This document shows positions 51,608-60,660 of a DNA stretch of 64,000 nucleotides, in pieces (positions within the stretch are counted from its first letter, which is position 1; each line of letters begins with the position of its first letter). A model generated the notes under the pieces. The model did no database searches, was not told the DNA's origin, and saw only the letters and a list, made by a program, of their open reading frames with translations. Made by a program: the position numbers and the translations under genes. The stretch comes from Elusimicrobiota bacterium (lineage in GTDB: Bacteria > Elusimicrobiota > Elusimicrobia > UBA1565 > UBA9628). The stretch spans positions 1-64,000 of the forward strand of contig PLZD01000050.1 in NCBI GenBank assembly GCA_003151975.1, written 5' to 3'.

Positions 51608-52249
51608 ATGACGTCTTCCTTGGAGCGGCGCCTGTGGGGGGCCGCGATCATCGTGATCGCGGCCGCCGTGTCCGTGCTGTCGGTGCGCCGGATCGTCAAG
51701 CCCACCAACGAAGCGGCTCCCGCGTACCGCCAGAAAGGTCCGGCCGACGCGCCGATCGTCATCGCGGAGTTCTCGGATTTCGAGTGCCCCGCCTGCCGCG
51801 CGGCGGAACCGGGATTGAAGAATATGCTCTCGATCTACGACGGCAAGGTCCACTTCCTTTTCAAACACTTTCCCCTCACCCCTCGGCCGCATCCGTTCGC
51901 GCGGCAGGCCGCGATCACCGCGGAATGCGCGGGCCGGCAAGGAAAATTTTGGGAGGCGCACGATCTTTTCTACGCCAACCAAGCCGACTGGTCCGAATCG
52001 AAAGATCCCAAGGGAGATCTCATCAAGCTCGCGATTCAGGCGGGCGCCGCCGAGGCTCCCCTACGGGCCTGCGTCGAAGACCCGTCGGCGGCCGCCTCGG
52101 TCGACGCGGACAAAAGTGAAGGCAACAACCGCTGGATCGGCTCGACGCCGACCTTCTTCATCAATCAGCGGCGCTTCGCCGGCTCGCAGACCTTCGTCAA
52201 CGCAGGAACGATATGGATCGACAAAATCCTAAGAACCCAGGGAAAGTAA
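51608..52249 (+). CDS. DsbA-like thiol oxidoreductase
   Basis: 213 residues. One N-terminal membrane anchor, then a thioredoxin-fold domain of the DsbA/thioredoxin_4 type: active-site CPAC in FSDFECPACRAAEP and cis-proline loop GSTPTFFIN. It should act on cysteines outside the cytoplasm. It overlaps the MauE-like gene by 37 nt. Confidence 0.9.
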   Translation: MTSSLERRLWGAAIIVIAAAVSVLSVRRIVKPTNEAAPAYRQKGPADAPIVIAEFSDFECPACRAAEPGLKNMLSIYDGKVHFLFKHFPLTPRPHPFARQAAITAECAGRQGKFWEAHDLFYANQADWSESKDPKGDLIKLAIQAGAAEAPLRACVEDPSAAASVDADKSEGNNRWIGSTPTFFINQRRFAGSQTFVNAGTIWIDKILRTQGK

Positions 52250-52725
52250 AGGACGCCGCGCCCTCGGGGACGGACTGGCTGGGCCTGGCCGCGCGCGTCG
52301 CGGTCGGCCTCGTGCTCGTCGTCTCGGGTACCATGAAGTCGGCGTCTCCCCCCGAAGAGTTCGCGATGATCATCGGCTACTACAACCTCTCGTTCGTCTC
52401 GCCCGACTTCGCGCTCTCCCTGGCGTTCTTCCTGCCCTGGTTCGAGTTGCTGCTCGGCTATGCTCTCATCACGGGCTACTTCACGCGCCACGCCTCGGTC
52501 GCCGCGGCGGCCTTGCTGGCGTGCTTCTGCGGCGCGCTCCTCTCGGTCAAGGCGCGCGGCATCGAGCTTCCCAACTGCGGCTGCTTCGGAGTCCGCGGAT
52601 TTCATCCGAGCCCGACCGTCACGCTGTGCATGGACCTCTGCTTGCTCGTCGCGGCCTACCTGGCGTTCACGCGGGGGCGGACCTCCCCAAGCCTCGACAA
52701 TTGGGCCGAGGGGAGCTATACTTAG
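52213..52725 (+). CDS. MauE/DoxX-like redox membrane protein
   Basis: 170 residues with four transmembrane helices. A NCGCFG motif lies in the third loop, typical of the MauE branch of the DoxX superfamily. By analogy it passes reducing or oxidising equivalents to the neighbouring DsbA-like protein, an inference strengthened by the 37-nt overlap. Confidence 0.8.
   Translation: MDRQNPKNPGKVKDAAPSGTDWLGLAARVAVGLVLVVSGTMKSASPPEEFAMIIGYYNLSFVSPDFALSLAFFLPWFELLLGYALITGYFTRHASVAAAALLACFCGALLSVKARGIELPNCGCFGVRGFHPSPTVTLCMDLCLLVAAYLAFTRGRTSPSLDNWAEGSYT
52694..52722 (+). promoter_or_regulatory. Promoter of receiver gene
   Basis: -35 TCGACA (52694-52699), 17-bp spacer, -10 TATACT (52717-52722), mostly inside the end of the previous gene; 11 nt to ATG 52734. 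Confidence 0.55.
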
Positions 52726-52733
52726 GCACGACC

Positions 52734-53132
52734 ATGGCAGACAAGAAGAAGATCCTCGCGATAGACGACGACGCCTCGATCGGCGACCTCTATCAGACCG
52801 GCCTCTCGCTGTTCGGCTTCGACATCAGCTGCGCGACCAACGCCAAGAAAGCCCGCGAGTTCCTCAAGACCAACAAGCCCGACCTCATCTTGATGGACAT
52901 CATGATGCCCGACGTCGACGGCATCACGCTGACGCGGGAACTTCGCGCCGACCCCAAGACGGCCGACATCCCGATCATCGTCGTCTCGGGCCTGGCGGAT
53001 GCCGGCACGCTCAACGACGCCCTGTTGTTTGGCGCCGTCGACTACATGGTCAAGCCCATCGACCTCGACGCGCTCAAGGGCAAGATCGACCGCACCTTCG
53101 CCGCCGTCGAGCGGCGCAAGAAGCCCGCCTAG
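52734..53132 (+). CDS. Single-domain response regulator
   Basis: 132 residues, receiver domain only. Acidic pocket DDD at 11-13, phospho-acceptor Asp55 in ILMDIMMPD and Lys in YMVKPID near residue 104. No output domain, so it must act on another protein; the PAS-GGDEF protein encoded next is a candidate. Confidence 0.93.
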   Translation: MADKKKILAIDDDASIGDLYQTGLSLFGFDISCATNAKKAREFLKTNKPDLILMDIMMPDVDGITLTRELRADPKTADIPIIVVSGLADAGTLNDALLFGAVDYMVKPIDLDALKGKIDRTFAAVERRKKPA

Positions 53133-53153
53133 GGCCCAAATCGTCTCGGGCCC
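53132..53153. repeat. GGCC-rich intergenic element, copy G
   Basis: GGCCCAAATCGTCTCGGGCC flanked by G and C, then ATTGGTCC and TAGGCCTTAG. It ends 67 bp before ATG 53220, and is nearly identical to copy C. Confidence 0.5.
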
Positions 53154-53219
53154 ATTGGTCCTTTTCGTCTAGGCCTTAGTTCCCTGGTTGGGAAGGTCGC
53201 CCGCAGGTAAGCTCTTCAT

Positions 53220-54122
53220 ATGCCGAACATCAGCCTCCCGGCTGCGCCGCTGGTCCACCTCTCGACCGATTTTATCCGGGCGAAGGAATACCTCGAGGCC
53301 ATCGTCTCGTCCACCAGCGACGCGATCTGCACGACCGACGTCAAAGGACGCGTGATCTATTTCAGCCCCGGCGCCCACGCGATGACCGGCTTCTCCATCG
53401 CCGAGATGATGGGCAAGCCCGCGCACCAGCTCTACACCGGCGGCCGCGCGGAAGCCGACCGCATGATGCGCCTGCTGCGCCGCCAGGGCAGCCTCAAGAA
53501 TCACGAGACCGCTTTGAAGTCCAAGGACGGCCGGAGCGTGCACGTCAGCATGTCGGTCGCTCTTCTCAAGGACCGCGCGGGCAACGTCATCGGCACCTTG
53601 GGCATTTCCAAGGACATCACCAGCCGCGTGGAGCTCGAGAAGCGCCTGCGCGAGCTTTCGATCACCGACAATTTGACCGGCCTCTACAACCAGCGCCACT
53701 TCCACGAGCGCCTCGCGCAGGAAGCCAGCCGCGCGCGCCGTCAGCGCGACAAGCTTTCCATGATCCTCATCGATCTCGACGGCTTCAAGGCCGTCAACGA
53801 CCAGCGCGGGCATCTCGAGGGCGACCGCATCCTGCGGGCGTTTGCGATGGTGCTTAACAAGAGCATCCGCAAGGAAGTCGACACGATCTTCCGTTACGGC
53901 GGCGACGAGTTCGTCATCCTGCTTCCCGGCCTTGGCGCCTCGCGCGCGCAAAAAGTCGCCGAGCGCATACTCGCCGGCGCCAAGACCAACGTGACCGAGG
54001 AGAACATCGCGTTCTCCTACGGCGTCGCCTCTTTGCCCTCCAACGGCAGCGTCAAGGAATTCGTCGCCCTGGCCGACAAGCGCATGTTCCGCATGAAGGC
54101 GCAGAACAAGCGCGGCCGTTAA
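53220..54122 (+). CDS. PAS-GGDEF diguanylate cyclase
   Basis: 300 residues. PAS domain with PAC-like extension at about 20-140 and a GGDEF domain after it, with the intact signature GGDEF at 227-231. The product-inhibition site RxxD is degenerate: the residues read KEVD (218-221). The enzyme should make cyclic di-GMP, perhaps without feedback inhibition. No transmembrane segment, so it is a cytosolic sensor. Confidence 0.93.
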   Translation: MPNISLPAAPLVHLSTDFIRAKEYLEAIVSSTSDAICTTDVKGRVIYFSPGAHAMTGFSIAEMMGKPAHQLYTGGRAEADRMMRLLRRQGSLKNHETALKSKDGRSVHVSMSVALLKDRAGNVIGTLGISKDITSRVELEKRLRELSITDNLTGLYNQRHFHERLAQEASRARRQRDKLSMILIDLDGFKAVNDQRGHLEGDRILRAFAMVLNKSIRKEVDTIFRYGGDEFVILLPGLGASRAQKVAERILAGAKTNVTEENIAFSYGVASLPSNGSVKEFVALADKRMFRMKAQNKRGR

Positions 54123-54188
54123 GAGAATCCCTTAGACGGGCCCTTCCATAATCCGTCCGCAAGCGTTATAATGAGGGCGTTCCCCACC

Positions 54189-54575
54189 ATGGCAAAAGTC
54201 CTCATCGTTGACGACGACTTCGAAATAGTCGAACTGCTCACGGAAATCCTCAGGCGCGAGGGCCACACCACCGAGTCCGCCGGCGACCCGGCGGAAGGCA
54301 TGCAGAAGGCTCGCGCCATGAAGCCCGACCTCGTGATCCTCGATTTCCACATGCCCGGCAACACCGGCGCGCACCTTTTCGAGTCGCTGCGCCGCAACCA
54401 GGCCAGCCGCTCGACTCCGATCCTGTTCATGAGCGGAGAGGCTTCGCCCGACGAGATTCTCGGACAGATCGCCGACCCTGAAGGGTCCCAATTCTTGGCC
54501 AAGCCCGTGCATCTCGACGATTTCCGCAAGGCGGTCAAGGAGCTGCTGGCGCTTCACACCCCGGAGACGAAGTGA
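54189..54575 (+). CDS. Single-domain response regulator
   Basis: 128 residues from ATG 54189; an in-frame ATG at 54171 overlaps a TATAAT at 54167-54172. Phospho-acceptor Asp52 in VILDFHMPG, acidic pocket DDD 8-10 and Lys in FLAKPVH. It overlaps gpmA as GTGA. Confidence 0.92.
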   Translation: MAKVLIVDDDFEIVELLTEILRREGHTTESAGDPAEGMQKARAMKPDLVILDFHMPGNTGAHLFESLRRNQASRSTPILFMSGEASPDEILGQIADPEGSQFLAKPVHLDDFRKAVKELLALHTPETK

Positions 54576-55198
54576 CGACGGGAAAGCTCGTGCTCGTGCG
54601 CCACGGCCAGTCGCAATGGAACCTCGAGAACCGCTTCACCGGTTGGGTCGACGTCTCGATCACGCCGCTTGGCGCGACCGAAGCCCATCGCGCGGGCAAG
54701 GAGCTCAAGGGCATCAGGTTCGACTGCGCCTTCACCTCGGATCTGAAGCGCGCGCAGGAGACGCTCGACATCCTGCTCGAGGAGCTCGGCCAGAAGAACA
54801 TCCCGATCTATAAGGACAAGGCGCTCAACGAGCGCCACTACGGCGACCTCCAAGGCCTCAACAAGGCCGAGACCGCAAAGATTTACGGCGACGCCCAGGT
54901 GCACATCTGGCGGCGCTCGTTCGACGTGAAGCCTCCGGGCAAGGATGGAGAGAGCCTCAAGGACACCGCGGCGAGGACCCTGCCCTATTTCGACGCGCAG
55001 ATCATGCCGAAGGCGAAGGCCGGTCAGAACGTGCTGGTCTCCGCGCACGGCAACTCCCTGCGCGCCATCGTCATGGAGCTCGACAAGCTTTCGCCCGAAG
55101 AGATCATGAAGCTCAACATCGACACGTGCCGGCCGATCATCTACGAGATCGACGAAGCCGGGAAGGTCGTCTCGAAGACGGCCCCGGTCCCCGCCTAG
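54572..55198 (+). CDS. gpmA: 2,3-bisphosphoglycerate-dependent phosphoglycerate mutase
   Basis: 208 residues from GTG 54572. Catalytic histidine in VLVRHGQSQWN, second histidine in SAHGNSLRA, and the active-site glutamate in ALNERHYGDLQG. Interconverts 3- and 2-phosphoglycerate in glycolysis. Shorter than the 228-250 residues common in the family, mainly at the C-terminus. Its coupling to a response regulator gene is unusual. Confidence 0.95.
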   Translation: MTTGKLVLVRHGQSQWNLENRFTGWVDVSITPLGATEAHRAGKELKGIRFDCAFTSDLKRAQETLDILLEELGQKNIPIYKDKALNERHYGDLQGLNKAETAKIYGDAQVHIWRRSFDVKPPGKDGESLKDTAARTLPYFDAQIMPKAKAGQNVLVSAHGNSLRAIVMELDKLSPEEIMKLNIDTCRPIIYEIDEAGKVVSKTAPVPA

Positions 55199-55207
55199 GG
55201 CGACCTC

Positions 55208-56857
55208 GTGCCTCTGATCCCGAAGCTCTACACCACCCTCAAGGCGTACGACCGCGAGCAGTTCGTCCTCGATTTTTTCGCGGGCTGCATCGTCGGCGTC
55301 GTGGCCATTCCCCTCGCGCTGGCCTTCGGCATCGCCTCAGGCGTGACGCCGGCGCAAGGCCTTTATACCGCGATCGTCGGCGGGTTCGTCGTCTCGCTGC
55401 TGGGCGGAAGCCGCGTGCAGATCGGCGGACCCACCGGGGCGTTCGTCGTTATCGTCTACGGCATTATCCAGCAGTACGGCCCGGGCGGCCTGACGCTGTG
55501 CACCTTGATGGCCGGCGTGATCCTCATCGTCATGGGGCTCTCGCGCATGGGCTCGATGATCAAGTTCATTCCCTATCCTGTGATAACGGGCTTCACAAGC
55601 GGCATCGCGGTGACGATCTTCTCTTCCCAAATAAAAGACTTGTTCGGCCTGCGCATGGGCGCGATCCCCGTCGATTTCCTCGCCAAATGGCAAAGCTTCT
55701 ACGCCGCCTCCAGCACGATCACATGGGAGGCCGGCGGCCTGGCGGCGTTTACTCTGCTCATCCTCGGGCTGTGGCCAAAGATCACGCACAAGGTCCCGGG
55801 GCCGATCGTCGCGCTAGTTTCGGCGACCATCATCGCCAAGCTCCTCCACCTTCCCGTCGAGACCATCGGCACTCGCTTCGGCGGTCTTCCCTCGGGCCTG
55901 CCGCGGCCCGTCATCCCCGACATCCCGTGGCATCAATTGCCCGCCTTGATCCGGCCCGCGACCACGGTGGCGCTTTTGGCCTCGATCGAATCTTTGCTGT
56001 CGGCGGTCGTGGCCGACGGCATGATCGGCGGCCGCCATCGCTCCAACATGGAGCTCATCGCCCAAGGCGTCGCGAACCTCGCTTCCCCGCTTTTCGGCGG
56101 CATCCCGGTCACCGGCGCCATCGCGCGCACGGCGACCAACATCAAATCCGGAGGCAGAACCCCCGTGGCGGGCATCGTCCACGCCGGGGTGATCGCTCTC
56201 GTGCTGCTCTTCCTCGGGCCGCTGGTCTCGATGATCCCGCTCTGCGTTCTGGCCGCCATCCTCGTCATCGTCTGCTACCACATGAGCGAGTGGCGCTCGT
56301 TTGTCTATCTTCTCAAGTCCCCGCGCAGCGACGTCGCCGTCCTGCTGACGACTTTCCTGCTGACCGTGCTCGTCGATTTGACCGTAGCCGTCGAAGTCGG
56401 CATGGTCATGGCCGCCTTCCTCTTCATGAAGCATATGGCCGAAGTCACCAACGTCGACGCCGTCACGCGCGAACTCGACGACGATTCCCACCGCGGGGAG
56501 GAGAAGCGGGATTTCACCGACGTGCCGCCCGGCGTCGAGATCTACGACATCAACGGGCCGTTCTTTTTCGGAGCCGCCAGCAAGCTCGGCGAAGTGCTTC
56601 AAACGATCCAAAACCCGCCCAATGTCTTCATTCTCGGCATGACGAACGTCCCGAATCTCGACGCCACGGGCCTGCGCGCGCTCGAGGATTTCCAGTCCCG
56701 CTGCCGCCGCATGGGGACTTTCCTGATCCTCTCCGGCGTCCACGCCCAGCCCCTCAGGGTCATCGAACGCGCCGGCAAGCGCCACTCCTTCGACAAGATT
56801 CTCTCCAAAGGCGGCACGCAGGAAGCCGTCAAGTTCGCCGAACATCTTATCGGTTAG
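55208..56857 (+). CDS. SulP family anion transporter with STAS domain
   Basis: 549 residues from GTG 55208. Ten or more transmembrane helices with GPTGAFVVIVYGI and GITPAQGLYTAI-type segments of the SulP family, followed by a C-terminal STAS domain (EIYDINGPFFFGAAS, NLDATGLRALEDF). Family members transport sulfate, bicarbonate or other anions with proton or sodium; substrate unknown. Follows gpmA by 9 nt. Confidence 0.94.
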   Translation: MPLIPKLYTTLKAYDREQFVLDFFAGCIVGVVAIPLALAFGIASGVTPAQGLYTAIVGGFVVSLLGGSRVQIGGPTGAFVVIVYGIIQQYGPGGLTLCTLMAGVILIVMGLSRMGSMIKFIPYPVITGFTSGIAVTIFSSQIKDLFGLRMGAIPVDFLAKWQSFYAASSTITWEAGGLAAFTLLILGLWPKITHKVPGPIVALVSATIIAKLLHLPVETIGTRFGGLPSGLPRPVIPDIPWHQLPALIRPATTVALLASIESLLSAVVADGMIGGRHRSNMELIAQGVANLASPLFGGIPVTGAIARTATNIKSGGRTPVAGIVHAGVIALVLLFLGPLVSMIPLCVLAAILVIVCYHMSEWRSFVYLLKSPRSDVAVLLTTFLLTVLVDLTVAVEVGMVMAAFLFMKHMAEVTNVDAVTRELDDDSHRGEEKRDFTDVPPGVEIYDINGPFFFGAASKLGEVLQTIQNPPNVFILGMTNVPNLDATGLRALEDFQSRCRRMGTFLILSGVHAQPLRVIERAGKRHSFDKILSKGGTQEAVKFAEHLIG

Positions 56858-56867
56858 CCAGCCTTAA

Positions 56868-56889
56868 GGCCCAAAAACGGCATAGGTCC
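56868..56889. repeat. GGCC-rich intergenic element, copy H
   Basis: GGCCCAAAAACGGCATAGGT plus CC, ending 67 bp before ATG 56956. Confidence 0.5.
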
Positions 56890-56941
56890 GTCGGGAATTC
56901 CGGGGGTCCCGTGTGCTCAGGACGAGGGAAAGGTCTGCTGC

Positions 56942-56947
56942 TATCCT
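56942..56947 (+). promoter_or_regulatory. Extended -10 of HAD-like leader gene
   Basis: TGC-TATCCT, 8 nt before ATG 56956. Confidence 0.45.
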
Positions 56948-56955
56948 TTAGACGT

Positions 56956-58263
56956 ATGAGGCTCTTCGTCGGAATCCTGGTCTTGTCTCTGCCCGCGCGC
57001 GCGATCGAATTCAAGGAAGCCGCCAAGCCCGCCGCTCAACCCGTTATCGCGATCCCGACGAGCCCCATCGCTCTGACGCCCGGCGCGCTGAGCGTTCAGA
57101 CGCCCGAACTGTCCCTCCCTGCCGCCGCGAATCTGGAGGTCCCGACCGCGCCCACGGAGAATCTCGCTCCGCTCCCTGCGCCCTTGGCCCAGATTTCTCC
57201 GATTTTGGCTCCAGGTGAACCCGTCCGCGAAAATTCGTCCGAGCCATCCGCGAACGCGACGCTCACGCAGGCCGTCGGCCAGCAGATCCCCGGCGCCGTT
57301 CTGTTTGACCACGCCAAGCCCGCGACCGGCGATGCCTCGGCCGACGCCACGTCCGGCGCGCCCGAAACCGCGCGCTATACCGACGTCATGGTCGGGGTCT
57401 TCGACGCCGACGACAATCTCTGGCTCAACGCCAACGGCGTCTGGGTCTTCAGGAAGGGCACGGATCACAAGGAGAAGCTTCGAATTCCATCGGAGGAGTT
57501 CGCTCACGCGCGGCAAACCGTCGGCAAGTCGGGCAAGTACGCCGACTACGAGTACTGGAGCGACCAGGCGCAAGGCTCGTTCTGGGAATTCTACGACCAG
57601 CCGGGCCGCAATCCTCTGCTCGACAACCTCAAGAAAATGGTCGCCGTCCATTCCCCCGCGCAATGGCAGGGCAAGTCGTGGCAGGCGTTCGTCTCCATGC
57701 TGCGCGCCAATCCCGAAGGAGTCCACATCCTGACGGCCAGCGGCGTCTCGCGCAAGAATTTCCTCGTCGGACTCCAGTTCCTGAAGGATCAAGGCTTCAT
57801 CGACCGCCTGCCGCCCGAGGAAAACATCCAATGCGTGGGCAACCCCCAACATCCATTCTACGCGTCGACCGATAGCCCCTCTAAGGCGAAGCTTCTGACC
57901 ATGAAGCGGCTTGTCCTCGACAGGGCGCAGCTCAAAGCCCAGCAGCTCAAAGCCGCGGGCAAGAGGGCCCCGCTCATTCTCGGACCTAACGGAGACAAGC
58001 TCGAGCACCTCATGCCGGTCGGGTTCTCCGATGACGACCCCGGGAACATCGCGGCGATGAGGGACGGGACTTTCGACGCTTCCGGCAAGCTCGTCGAGAA
58101 AGGTCTGGCGGCCGAGATCGCCGGCGGCGCCTGGCCCGACGTCAAGGTCACCCTCTTCGACTCGGACCCCGAGGACCCCAAAGCCGTCAACGTCGTGATC
58201 AAGCGCGACGGCACCCTGCGCCAGCGAACCCCCGCCGACGACGCTTCTGAAAAAGCGCCCTGA
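56956..58263 (+). CDS. Exported leader protein with HAD-like domain
   Basis: 435 residues from ATG 56956. Signal peptide ending near ARAIEF, then a Pro/Ala/Leu-rich leader to about 125, then a catalytic-looking domain: VGVFDADDNLW (HAD motif I), ILTASGVS (motif II) and GFSDDDPGNI (motif IV). An exported HAD-type phosphatase is inferred. It belongs with the 3895-5778 and 21755-23440 proteins as a signal-peptide-plus-leader enzyme. The 1045-residue open frame from 55126 is a shadow merged with this gene. Confidence 0.78.
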   Translation: MRLFVGILVLSLPARAIEFKEAAKPAAQPVIAIPTSPIALTPGALSVQTPELSLPAAANLEVPTAPTENLAPLPAPLAQISPILAPGEPVRENSSEPSANATLTQAVGQQIPGAVLFDHAKPATGDASADATSGAPETARYTDVMVGVFDADDNLWLNANGVWVFRKGTDHKEKLRIPSEEFAHARQTVGKSGKYADYEYWSDQAQGSFWEFYDQPGRNPLLDNLKKMVAVHSPAQWQGKSWQAFVSMLRANPEGVHILTASGVSRKNFLVGLQFLKDQGFIDRLPPEENIQCVGNPQHPFYASTDSPSKAKLLTMKRLVLDRAQLKAQQLKAAGKRAPLILGPNGDKLEHLMPVGFSDDDPGNIAAMRDGTFDASGKLVEKGLAAEIAGGAWPDVKVTLFDSDPEDPKAVNVVIKRDGTLRQRTPADDASEKAP

Positions 58264-58290
58264 CCCGCGCATTTGATACCATGGCCGTCG

Positions 58291-60627
58291 ATGGCCAAAA
58301 AGCTCATCTACTCCCTGGAGAAGCACGCCTTGGCCGCGACGTTGGCGTGCATCGGCCTCGTCGCCGCCGCGATCTTCAAGGATTTCCTCCTCTTTAGGAA
58401 GCTCTACCTATTCACGGATATCGCCAGCGATTCCATCAACTTCTTCTATCCCAATTACCGGATGACCTCCGATTACATCCGCGCTTACGGACTGCCGCAA
58501 TGGAGCTTCAGCGTCGGCATGGGGCAATGCATCCTGCCCAACAGCGTCGGCGATGTCTTCAACGACATCCTCTATCTTCTGGGAAGCGCCAGGCTGGTTT
58601 ACGGACTCATATATCTCGAATGCCTGAAGATCATCCTTTCCGGCGTGTTCTTCTTCCTTTATCTGCGCTGCATGTCGCTATCGAAGTTCGCCTGCATCAT
58701 CGGGAGCCTCATGTACGCCTTCAACGGCTACATGCTCGCCTGCAGCGCGGGCTGGCACCTTTATTCGACAGAATGCGTCGTCGCGGCGGCCCTGCTGCTC
58801 GCCTTCGAGAAATACTTCAGCGAGAGGAAATGGTTCCTACTCCCTCTGGTCTTCGCCTACGTCGCCGCCTCCCAGTCCGTATTCCTCTTCACGTCCGGTC
58901 TGCTCCTGACGGGATATTCGACGCTAAGGGTCCTCGCTCAGAAGAGAGCGAGCGCCGGCAAACTCGCCGGGCTGTACGCGAGGCTGTTCTCGCTGGGCGC
59001 GCTCGGCTCCGGACTGTCGTCTATCTTCCTCGTCAGCAACCTGTCGTGGATCTTGGATAGCCCGCGCATCGCGGGCTCGGCGGGATACTTCAGCGCGTTG
59101 TCGTCGGAGGACCCTTTCGGCCTGGCAAGCCCCTTGGAGTACATCTCAAGCCTGTGCCGTCTATTCTCCAACGACCTGCTCGGAGGCGGCCGCTCCTTCA
59201 AAGGCTGGAACAACTACATGGAATCGCCGCTATTGTATTCGACGCTCGCGGCCCTGGTATTGGCCCCCCAGGTCTTCCTGCTTGCGGAAAGAAGGAGAAA
59301 GGGATTCCTGACCGCGGCATTCGCCCTTTGCCTCGTTCCATTCATTTTCCCGTACTACAGGCACATGTTCTGGCTGTTCTCCGGCGACTACTATCGCTCG
59401 CTCTCCCTGTTCATGATCATCATCGTGATTTTTTTCGGGGCCTATGCCGTCGACTTGATCGAGAAGCGCGGGCAAGCGAACCTTCCCATGGCCGGAGCCA
59501 GCGTATTGTTCCTTTTGCTCGTCCTATACATCCCGCTGGGGCCGAAAAACGACCTCATCGACGCTAGCCTGCGCTTCAAGATCGGCGGGTTTCTGGCCGT
59601 CTATGGCGGCGTGCTGTGCCTGGCGCGCGACCGGTCGTCCCGCAACCTATGGAAACCGCTGCTCCTGCTCGTCCTGATCGCCGAACTCGTTTTCATGGGA
59701 TCCACGGCCCTAAGACAACGCGATTCGATAACAAGCGAAGACTGGCGAGGCAAGACGGGCTTCAACGATTACTCCATCGAGGCGCTCAAGTTCATCAAGG
59801 AAAACGACAAGGGATTCTTCCGGATCACCAAGGACTATACGTCGAGCCCGTCGTCATACGCCAGCTTCAACGACGCCGTCGCCCAGGATTTTTACGGCAG
59901 CATGTCCTTCAGCTCATTCAATCAGAGGCATTACATCGCCTTCCTCGATTCGGTCGGCGCGCTCCAGGCCGGGCATGAACATCAGACCCGCTGGTCTATC
60001 GGCCTCAACAAGCGACCCCTGCTTCAGACTTTGACCGCTTTCAAGTATCGGCTCAGCAAGAACCCGGACCCGGCGGCGTACGCCGTCGCCTACGAGCCGA
60101 TCGGCCGATTCGGAGACGTCCGGGTCTTGCGCAAGCGGTTCTTCCTGCCGCTCGGCGTTACTTTCGACAGGATGATCCCCGCCGCCGAATTCGCCCAAAT
60201 GAGCGATGTTCAGAAAGACCTGACTTTGCTGCAGGCCTTCGTCCCCGACGCGGCCGACTTGGACTCCCTGAAAGGCTTCAGGCGACCCGCGCTGAGCGAT
60301 CCCGTGGAATTGAGGAAGGAGGCTCTCGAGATGACGGGGTTCTCTCAAAACAAGATCGCGGGCAAGATCAAGGTCGGCGCCCAGAAAGTCTTGTTCATGG
60401 CAATCCCTTTCGATCGGGGCTGGCGAGCGACGGTCGACGGCGCGCCCACGAAGGTGATGAAGGTGGACAATGGGCTGATGGGGCTCCTTTTGGAGCGCGG
60501 CGAGCACACGATCGAGTTCGACTACACATCGGTCTATCTGAAGCAGAGCCTCCTCGCCTCCCTCATCTGCGCGGCCTTGTATTTTCTGCTTCTCTTCAAT
60601 AGAAACGCGCATAAACTATTATGGTAG
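58291..60627 (+). CDS. YfhO-family membrane protein
   Basis: 778 residues from ATG 58291 (an earlier ATG at 58273 is possible). About twelve transmembrane helices with acidic first loop FTDIASDSINFFYPNY, as in GT-C-type YfhO proteins, and the characteristic C-terminal FMAIPFDRGWRATVDG and ERGEHTIEFDY. Relatives take part in glycosylation of teichoic-acid or other surface polymers. Arginine codons AGA/AGG and codons such as CTA/ATA are commoner than in neighbours, suggesting recent transfer. Confidence 0.82.
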   Translation: MAKKLIYSLEKHALAATLACIGLVAAAIFKDFLLFRKLYLFTDIASDSINFFYPNYRMTSDYIRAYGLPQWSFSVGMGQCILPNSVGDVFNDILYLLGSARLVYGLIYLECLKIILSGVFFFLYLRCMSLSKFACIIGSLMYAFNGYMLACSAGWHLYSTECVVAAALLLAFEKYFSERKWFLLPLVFAYVAASQSVFLFTSGLLLTGYSTLRVLAQKRASAGKLAGLYARLFSLGALGSGLSSIFLVSNLSWILDSPRIAGSAGYFSALSSEDPFGLASPLEYISSLCRLFSNDLLGGGRSFKGWNNYMESPLLYSTLAALVLAPQVFLLAERRRKGFLTAAFALCLVPFIFPYYRHMFWLFSGDYYRSLSLFMIIIVIFFGAYAVDLIEKRGQANLPMAGASVLFLLLVLYIPLGPKNDLIDASLRFKIGGFLAVYGGVLCLARDRSSRNLWKPLLLLVLIAELVFMGSTALRQRDSITSEDWRGKTGFNDYSIEALKFIKENDKGFFRITKDYTSSPSSYASFNDAVAQDFYGSMSFSSFNQRHYIAFLDSVGALQAGHEHQTRWSIGLNKRPLLQTLTAFKYRLSKNPDPAAYAVAYEPIGRFGDVRVLRKRFFLPLGVTFDRMIPAAEFAQMSDVQKDLTLLQAFVPDAADLDSLKGFRRPALSDPVELRKEALEMTGFSQNKIAGKIKVGAQKVLFMAIPFDRGWRATVDGAPTKVMKVDNGLMGLLLERGEHTIEFDYTSVYLKQSLLASLICAALYFLLLFNRNAHKLLW

Positions 60628-60660
60628 TATTAGGTCAAAGTTCGCCTATCGGAGGATTTC

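Noticed and set aside
55126-58263. 1045-residue open frame across gpmA, the SulP gene and the HAD-like gene
   Set aside because: The part before 56956 is an out-of-frame shadow of strong gpmA and SulP genes, rich in Arg/His/Pro. A promoter and signal peptide mark the true start at 56956.
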